From Macrostomum hystrix (Eukaryota > Platyhelminthes > Macrostomidae): a stretch of 64,000 nucleotides of DNA. The stretch spans positions 33,628,501-33,692,500 of the forward strand of contig CATNEN010000038.1 in NCBI GenBank assembly GCA_950097015.1, read 5' to 3'. Shown piece by piece: positions 57,080 through 64,000 of the stretch (the stretch's first letter is position 1; every line of letters begins with the position of its first letter). Both the position numbers and the translations under genes were made by a program. The notes beneath the pieces were generated by a model. It was not told the DNA's origin. It saw nothing but the letters and a program-made list of their open reading frames with translations, and did not search any database.

Positions 57080-58189
57080 ATGATGTCGCAACCACGCCGA
57101 TCAAAAAGTCAGCCTCTGCCAGCTGAGAAGCAACTAAACGCCGAGTTTCAGTTAGCAGCCAGCAGTAGTTTCAGCGATGACCCTGACGGTCGGGTTGCTG
57201 CGGCGGCGCTCGCGGGTAGAAAACGTGGCTGGCAACCGCCGTCCCTGCAGCGGAGCCTTGATTCCATATCTAACGATCTGCATCGCCTACTATCGCGTCA
57301 TAGTCGACTGCGTCCAATCATGGACCGGTTGAACTGTGCTGATTCCGGCTCCCTGAACTGCTGGCTGCGTAATCGTCTCGCTAGTGTCTGGCCGACTGAG
57401 TCGGATTCCGGCGCTGAAGGACCAACCGCCGCCAAGATTCGCCGAACTGACATTCAAATAGGAGGGCCTGGCCCAGTTAATGATGAATTTGTTCCCGTCA
57501 ACACAGGCTGCGATGATGATAGCAGTCAGGCTGTTCAGGAGGATGACAATTGTGACTTCGACCCGGCTTTCGCAGCTGCTTCAGTGAGGCCTAGAAGAAT
57601 ACGTTACGATTTTAACGCTTCGTTGCTAGAATTCGAGGACAGTTTAAGCCAGCCGATCGAATCTGGCACCAAAGATAATTATAATGAAGGCAGAAGCATT
57701 CTCAGCTGCTTTAGTGACGAAGAGGATGAACAAAATGACGATGCAGATTGCCCTTCGGAGTCAATTAAAGCTGAGCGACCGCCAGTGCCCACCTTGACTG
57801 GGAGTGGAGTCAGTAGTGACCGGAGGATTCTAGCCAATATTGTCTTTAGTCATCGCGTGGCATCTTATTATAAACCAAATCTGCCAGCTATTGTTGAATG
57901 CGACGAAGAACAACTAGCGGCTTCGGGTCCGTTACCGTCAGCGGCGGACGCTGCCAAAATAGAACAGCCGGAGGAAGCCGCTGAAGACGACTCGGAGAGT
58001 CGACGAAGTACACCGTCGCCAAGGACGCTTCGCCGAGAGAGCGACTGGTCCAGCATGCTGCCGCCTCTGAGTCCGGAGTCTGAGATGCGCCAATTGAAGG
58101 CTGAGTTCTTCTTACTATTAGCCAATAGTGAGGCCTATGAAAGGCTGTTAGAAATCAACAGTCATTGGCGACTGCGCTGGGAGCCTTAA
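57080..58189 (+). CDS. Unrecognised acidic protein, single exon
   Basis: An uninterrupted frame of 369 residues with ordinary amino-acid use, unlike the repeat frames around it. It is rich in Ser, Asp, Glu and Ala, with a basic N-terminus (RRSKSQPLPAEK), a possible helix (LQRSLDSISNDLHRLLSRHS), acidic runs (SDEEDEQNDDADCPSE), a Ser-Pro region (RRSTPSPRTLRRES) and a C-terminal hydrophobic helix (QLKAEFFLLLANSEAYERLL). No signal peptide or membrane segment. I do not recognise the family; the composition suggests a mostly disordered nuclear or regulatory protein. Two start codons are adjacent (57080, 57083) and follow CCCAG, so an upstream exon is possible. AATAAA hexamers lie at 58240 and 58466. 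Confidence 0.7.
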   Translation: MMSQPRRSKSQPLPAEKQLNAEFQLAASSSFSDDPDGRVAAAALAGRKRGWQPPSLQRSLDSISNDLHRLLSRHSRLRPIMDRLNCADSGSLNCWLRNRLASVWPTESDSGAEGPTAAKIRRTDIQIGGPGPVNDEFVPVNTGCDDDSSQAVQEDDNCDFDPAFAAASVRPRRIRYDFNASLLEFEDSLSQPIESGTKDNYNEGRSILSCFSDEEDEQNDDADCPSESIKAERPPVPTLTGSGVSSDRRILANIVFSHRVASYYKPNLPAIVECDEEQLAASGPLPSAADAAKIEQPEEAAEDDSESRRSTPSPRTLRRESDWSSMLPPLSPESEMRQLKAEFFLLLANSEAYERLLEINSHWRLRWEP

Positions 58190-58239
58190 CTCCGACTGAT
58201 CTACCGATGAAAATCAATTCTGCAGCCGTCAGTTTAATC

Positions 58240-58245
58240 AATAAA
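58240..58245 (+). promoter_or_regulatory. Polyadenylation signal AATAAA
   Basis: AATAAA lies about 50 bases after the stop of the single-exon gene; a second lies at 58466-58471. Confidence 0.5.
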
Positions 58246-58259
58246 ATCAGCACATTTTT

Positions 58260-59510
58260 GTTGCGAGGAGGAGGGTCTCAATTGCAATTGAAACAATCGA
58301 GCTAATGTAAAGTACATCTAATCTAGCCAGTTCTTCCAGTTTGTTTTTTTTTTGCTTTTTTCATGGCTGCTAATCGGCCTTTTACTTTTTCTGTACTCAT
58401 TGTATCTCTTTTTTATCTCGCCTTTTTTAAGACAGCAAGTCACGATGCCCAATCAGTTATAAAGAAATAAAAGTTGTTTGAATTAAAATGAAAATGCTAT
58501 TTTGAATAGATATATCGGCTTTCTTTCGATTGTTTTGTGACTTATTCTGTTCTCACCGTTTAGAAAGTTTATAATTTCTAAAAAAATCCCCCCTACCACG
58601 TGGGTATCTTAAATTTTTACGATCAACTCTTTTTTCAAAGCCGTCAAGATATTCAGTGATTCTAGTCGGAGGCCCCGGTGACAAGGACAGCTAACATTGC
58701 TCTGTGTAAAGCTCGATGATGAATCCATATTGGTTCAAAAATGATAAGATTAGCTATTTAATCAATCAAAATAGTGAGCATTAATACCCGACATGGTTCC
58801 ATGATGGAATTTTGTGAGCAGAAAATTTTGTTTGTATTGGTGCTTTTTGTCACCAGAAAACACTGCCGAGAATCGTTGAATATCTGGACGATGTCGATGT
58901 TATGTGATTCTGGAAGTTGTATAATCGGATAAAGCGGAAAATGTTAGCCCAATGTTTTCAGGCTCAGTTTTTGTTTATTTAGCAGTTCTCTCAGAATTTC
59001 AAATCTCAAATAAATCGACAAGAAAATCAATTTAACTTTTGCTGGTTTTCTGTTTGTTTTTATTTTTAGTCAGTTTTTTTTCCCGATCGAAAGGCCAGCA
59101 TTTCACTGTTTTGCGTTTTTAACAAACATTTGGGCACCGTGTTTAAAAAGTGTTGATTTGTTTATTTCTCCATTGATTTCAACATTGATTTGATTTGATT
59201 GGCGACAAATGCTTGGCAAATCTAGTTTTCAAATCGATTATCGATTTAATTCACCTGATATAATTCTACCGCTAAATTCTGTGCGTACATAATATCGAAA
59301 ATCGATCAGCAAATATCAATTAATTATTGATTATATCCAGCGTCAGAAGCAACTATCACATGCTAGCATAAAACAAGTTTAAGAGGCTGGGTTTTTTCTG
59401 GTGTCATAAACGGTGATCGTTTTTTCTTGGAAACAGATCCAGAACTCTTGTTTGGTATTTGTAGCGTACGTCGTAGCATGTTGCTCCAACGAATATTGGA
59501 GTTGTAGCTA
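58260..59510. other. AT-rich intergenic region
   Basis: No coding exon seen. The first exon or promoter of the two-pore channel gene may lie somewhere between here and 60300. Confidence 0.4.
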
Positions 59511-59514
59511 TGTG

Positions 59515-59822
59515 GACTGTGGCAATGGCACACCATTTGGTGACACTAGACCCGCAGCCAGCGAGGCAATTCTGCTCATTTCGCTGACTCCTGAGCACAC
59601 ATGCACACAGGTTTGTACATCTGCCCTGACTTTCTCATCGTCAGGCAGTGTACACTCTCACTGTGCCTTGGATGTTGGCCCTCAAGGGCGTAAATTACAC
59701 GACAAGCCCCCCAAGCCTTCTCTCCGCGGCTGCGCATGAATGTGGCCTCGCTGCGGAATCGATCTCAGGGACCTTGGTGCGAGAGTCAAATGCATTAACC
59801 GCTCTGCCACTCAACCCCTGCC
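59515..59822 (-). repeat. tRNA-derived SINE, copy 4
   Basis: On the - strand it begins GGGGTTGAGTGGCAGAGCGG (A box). Then GAGATCGATTCC (B box) and the same body as copy 1 follow, down to the GTGACACTAGACCCGCAGCC block read on +. Confidence 0.8.
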
Positions 59823-60300
59823 CTTTAAGATGAACCAACTTTCACGTCAGCCGTCCGACGTCAGCATCGTCAAGATATTCATCGATTTTTGTCCTTGTTG
59901 TTGACGGATAAACCTGTGATTTTCATTGCGCTTGCTTAAATATATTAAGAGATATAGAAAAAAGGAACTTTGAGTATTTGAAATACCCCTGTGCTCTTTC
60001 TACTGCTCAAAGTGCCTAAAACAAGCAGCCAATGAACCACTATCAGCAGACGGCAATGTCGACAGTTTAATTTTTTGCGCATCAAATCAGGTGCTTTGAA
60101 AGCAGTTTGACAATTGATAATAATATTTTTGGTTATTTCTGATTTGAGCTAGATTTTTTTATAATTTATAGAATCCTTTTAAATCAGCAAAACGATTTCG
60201 CAAACGCCTTTTAGGGGGTCTAGTTGTGTAAATTAGTATAAAATTCCCACTACTCTACTTATAGTAGATAACTAACGAGTTTTTCGCCCCAAATCTGCAG

Positions 60301-63300
60301 GAAGTAGAAAATCTGGAGTTGGCTAATTCATCAACGGCGGATCAATCCACTGGTGTCGCCGCTGTTGAAGAAGTGAAAATTAACATGCCTCGGGCTGATT
60401 CCGCTGAAGTCCCAGACGGTCCAGCGCGTCGATCAGATGAGCACTCGATGCTGCTGGCTGCTGTGCTGCTAGCCGACAGTGTCATCGGGCGTAACATGCC
60501 GTTTAAAACCGACCTGAAGTCGCTAAGGTTAGAAAAGGGAAAACTCTAGGCATTTCTATCCCATCAGTTATTTTAACTAATTTATATTTAATCCTCACAA
60601 TAACAAACCTCAGGTCCTATCAACTGTACTGTCACTGGATAATGACCGCCATTTTCTACATTTTCATTATTGTTGACCTGTTCGTCATCGTTATGGAACG
60701 ACCGAGCATTCCAGCCATGGCCGATGTGCCAGTCTGGGTTAGTCTATCGCCTCACCTGACAGGCTGATGCCTCACCTGACAGACTGATACCTCACCTGAC
60801 AGACTGATGCCTCACCTGACAGACTGATGCCTCACCTGACAGACTGATGCCTCACCTGACAGACTGATACCTCACCTGATAGACTGATACCTCACCTGAC
60901 AGACTGATGCCTCACCTGACAGACTGATGCCTCACCTGACAGACTGATGCCTCACCTGACAGACTGATGCCTCACCTGACAGACTGATACCTCACCTGAC
61001 AGACTGATGCCTCACCTGACAGACTGATGCCTCACCTGACAGACTGATGCCTCACCTGACAGACTGATGCCTCACCTGACAGACTGATACCTCACCTGAC
61101 AGACTGATGCCTCACCTGACAGACTGATACCTCACCTGACAGACTGATACCTCACCTGACAGACTGATACCTCACCTGACAGACTGATGCCTCACCTGAC
61201 AAACTGATACCTCACCTGACAGACTGATACCTCACCTGACAGACTGATGCCTCACCTGACAGACTGATACCTCACCTGACAGACTGATAACTCACCTGAT
61301 ACCTCACCTGACAGACTGATACCTCACCTGACAGACTGATAGCTCATCTGATACCTCACCTGACAGACTGATAGCTCACCTGATACCTCACCTGACAGAC
61401 TGATAGCTCACCTGATACCTCACCTGACAGACTGATAGCTCACCTGATACCTCACCTGACAGACTGATGCCTCACCTGATACCTCACCTGACAGACTGAT
61501 GCCTCACCTGATACCTCACCTGACAGACTGATGCCTCACCTGATACCTCACCTGACAGACTGATGCCTCACCTGATACCTCACCTGACAGACTGATGCCT
61601 CACCTGATACCTCACCTGACAGACTGATGCCTCACCTGATACCTCACCTGACAGACCTGACATGACACCCCAACCTGGCAGACTGACACGCCTAATTGAC
61701 ACACGAACTCCCAAAATTCGTTTAGATCCCGCTGGTTATTGAGTGCAGCTGTATCGGGTTCTTTGCCTTCCGCATCTGGTGGTATTTTTCAATTACGGAG
61801 GTTTCGCAATTTTTCCGCGATATAAAAAATATTGTAGTCCTAGTTTGCATTGCGGTGAGTGTGTTCTATTGTTATAACGGTTTTAAAGATTAGTTTATAA
61901 GATTATGCAATAACTTTTTAACTTTTCTCAGCTAAACATAGTCGACATTCTCTGCTTCTTAATCTGGTTGGCAATTTCTGGCAGCCCCGACGCGCCAGTG
62001 AGATTTTTTCGAATCTTGCGACCGCTTTACATGATCAACTTTCCCGAGGGCAAACAGGTGAGTGATGTGTAATTAAGCATCTAACTGCATATTTGCCTTT
62101 CCTGCCTCTCTATTTGTCTACCTTTCTACCTACCTGTCCGTCTAACTTTCTACCTACCAGTCTGTCTAACTTTCTACCTACTAGTCTACCTTTCTACCTA
62201 CTAGTCTACCTTTCTACCTACTAGTCTACCTTTCTACCTACCAGTCTGTCTAACTTTCTATTTACCTACTAGTCTACCTTTCTACCTACCTGTCTGTCTA
62301 ACTTTCTACCTACTAGTCTACCTTTCTACCTACCTGTCTGTCTAACTTTCTACCTACTAGTCTACCTTTCTACCTACCTGTCTGTCTAACTTTCTACCTA
62401 CTAGTCTACCTTTCTACCTACCTGTCTGTCTAACTTTCTACCTACCAAGTCTACCTTTCTACCTACCTGTCTGTCTAACTTTCTACCTACCAAGTCTACC
62501 TTTCTACCTACCTGTCTGTCTAACTTTCTACCTACTAGTCTACCTTTCTACCTACCTGTCTGTCTAACTTTCTACCTACCTATCTGTCTAACTTTCTATT
62601 TACCTATCTGTCTAACTTTCTACTTTTTGTCTACCGTTTTCCTATTTATCTACTTACAGTTTACCTCTGTACCTGCCTATGTATTTATCTTGTCTGTCAA
62701 GTGTGCCCAGTCTGCCAATTAATCTTCGCCTATGTTTTATTTTCAGATTCGGCGGGCGTTCAGAAATACGCGCAAGACGCTGGTGAAAATTGCCACAGTG
62801 TTTGTTCTGCTCGGCTTCTTGGTGGCCGTGTTCGCCCTGCTAGCTATGAAACTGTTCTCAGCTAGGTGCGAGTCTGCCTGCTTGAGTAGCTCTTGGAATA
62901 GATAGATTATAATGGAATGGAATTTGACAGAATGGAATAGAAGCAAATCTAGGACTTTTCATATGAATAGAACAAAATGGAATATTGCTCTAAATACATA
63001 ATATAAAATGGAAAATAATAGAATGGAATAGAACATAATGGAATAGAACCGAATGGAATAGAACAGAATGGAATAGAACAGAATGGAATAGAACAGAATG
63101 GAATAGAACAGAATGGAATAGAACCGAATGGAATAGAACCGAATGGAATAGAACCGAATGGAATAGAACCGAATGGAATAGAACCGAATGGAATAGAACC
63201 GAATGGAATAGAACAGAATGGAATAGTACAGATGAAATAGTACATAATGGAATAGTACAGAATGGAATAGAAGTGATTGAAAGAAAACGGAATAGAAGTA

Positions 63301-63786
63301 AACGAAGTTTTATGCTAGCTTCAATTATCAAATACGAGTACATTTAGTTACATAAGAATAGATTTGATAATCGCTGATTGCCATTTATCATGCACCTGTA
63401 CTATTAATTGCGTCTGTACTTTTACTTCTACAAGCAATTTCTGCCAGTGAAAATAGTCGCTAGTGGATGGCCCTGCAATTTTGTTTCTGTCCCTCTCAGA
63501 AATCAGTGTCATTTAATTTTCTGTCGTCTTTGCAAACAGCGAAAAACTGGAAAACTTCTGCTTAAAATTTTTGCACCTGATCACACTATTTCACACCATT
63601 TCAATTTTAACAGCAGCAGAAAATTGAGATCCACGTTTCCCGTAGTAAACTCTAGCGTCTCATTTTTCCTATCAGGGTGTCTCGAACGTTGCGCTATCCG
63701 AATGGCGCGCCCTACTTTGAGAACTACATCGACTCCGTCTGGGATCTGTATGTGCTCATCACTACCGCCAACAGCCCGGATGTGAT
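60301..63786 (+). CDS. TPCN: Two-pore channel, N-terminal part (gene continues)
   Basis: Endolysosomal two-pore cation channel, gated in the family by PI(3,5)P2, NAADP-binding partners or voltage. Six exons seen: 60301-60527, 60614-60737, 61726-61854, 61932-62057, 62747-62865 and 63676-63786, joined in phase. Both ends are missing: an AG precedes 60301, and a GTGAGC donor follows 63786. The segments give S1 (HWIMTAIFYIFIIVDLFVIV), S2 (CSCIGFFAFRIWWYF), S3 across exons 3-4 (NIVVLVCIALNIVDILCFLI), S4 (RFFRILRPLYMINF), a basic S4-S5 linker (RNTRKTLVK), S5 (VFVLLGFLVAVFALLAMKLF) and the first pore loop (VWDLYVLITTANSPDVM) with the TAN filter typical of TPCs. The RKTLVK cluster resembles the phosphoinositide-binding linker of mammalian TPCs; that is inference. 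I cannot decide between TPC1, 2 and 3. Confidence 0.88.
60745..61665. repeat. Minisatellite, 20-bp unit (channel gene intron)
   Basis: More than forty units of CCTCACCTGACAGACTGATG or a close variant, starting within ten bases of the donor. In the second half a partial unit (CTCACCTGATAC) alternates with the full one. Confidence 0.95.
62090..62645. repeat. Pyrimidine-rich minisatellite (channel gene intron)
   Basis: Composite units of ~44-60 bp contain TCTACCTTTCTACCTACCTG and TCTGTCTAACTTTCTACCTA. Confidence 0.93.
62895..63290. repeat. Minisatellite, 15-bp unit (channel gene intron)
   Basis: Units of GGAATAGAACCGAAT or GGAATAGAACAGAAT repeat about 20 times, starting about 30 bases after the donor. 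Confidence 0.95.
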
Positions 63787-63889
63787 GTGAGCTGACCCGC
63801 CTGCGACCCGGACAATACTGGGACATTGTGAATGCGGGGGATAGTTTTAAACTACCTGAGCTGCTATGTTCTCCTTTCACTCCATATCC

Positions 63890-64000
63890 TCTCGTCTCCT
63901 CTCCTCTCCTCCCCTCTCCACTCCTCTCCTCTCCTCCTTCTCCTCTCCTCTCCTCCCCTCTCCTCTCCTCTCCACTCCTCCCCTCTCCTCTCCTCCCCTC
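63890..64000. repeat. CT-rich simple repeat at the window end
   Basis: Units of CTCCTCTCCTCTCCTCCCCT begin about 100 bases after the last channel donor and run off the window. Confidence 0.9.

Overview
This is nuclear DNA of an invertebrate animal. The genes are split by GT-AG introns, the proteins are typical metazoan housekeeping proteins, and tRNA-derived SINE copies, a Helitron, a hAT-type MITE and very many minisatellites are present. The standard genetic code fits every exon. The phylum cannot be fixed from sequence alone; a lophotrochozoan or flatworm-like animal is only a guess. I placed exon borders by eye, using GT/AG sites, preserved reading phase and similarity to known families.

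Host genes, all on the + strand: (1) 765-2634, a two-exon conserved protein of unknown function; (2) 9803-16066, a SMARCAL1/Marcal1-type annealing helicase in seven exons, with one HARP domain and a C-terminal PIP box; (3) 17018-21605, STOML2 (mitochondrial stomatin-like protein 2) in four exons, with a polyQ tail; (4) 22139-24598, EXOSC9/RRP45 of the RNA exosome in four exons; (5) 26021-53669, VPS11 of the HOPS/CORVET tethering complexes in seven exons, whose last intron is 21 kb; (6) 57080-58189, an unrecognised acidic single-exon gene; (7) 60301 to 63786 or beyond, the 5' part of a two-pore channel gene (TPCN).

The most striking part is the last VPS11 intron. A minisatellite in this intron is split by a 20.5-kb insertion (32387-52935) with inverted termini (CCCGGTTGCCAAA) and a TTA target duplication. 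Removing it restores the minisatellite. This outer element (A) carries, all on the - strand, a Tnp2/EnSpm-like transposase interrupted by a stop codon, a spliced BEN-domain coiled-coil protein, and an intact small gene whose C-terminus resembles the DNA end-resection factor CtIP/RBBP8/Sae2. Its ends are lined by inverted arrays of GGCCCA/TGGGCC repeats.

A second, 10.0-kb element (B, 33210-43208) is nested in the left array of A. It has its own imperfect inverted repeats (GGTAGGYGAATGACG...) and an intact ~1,420-residue protein. That protein joins 33-residue tandem repeats, CHHC/C2H2 zinc fingers, a tyrosine-recombinase domain and a C-terminal PWWP domain. Its 3' third is a composite array built around the perfect palindrome TGACGCGTCA, which is also present near both ends.

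Almost every intron carries its own private minisatellite (units of 15-88 bp), usually starting soon after the 5' splice site. Large 33-, 36- and 24-bp arrays also fill the spaces between genes. These arrays generate many long but meaningless open frames, which I have left out.
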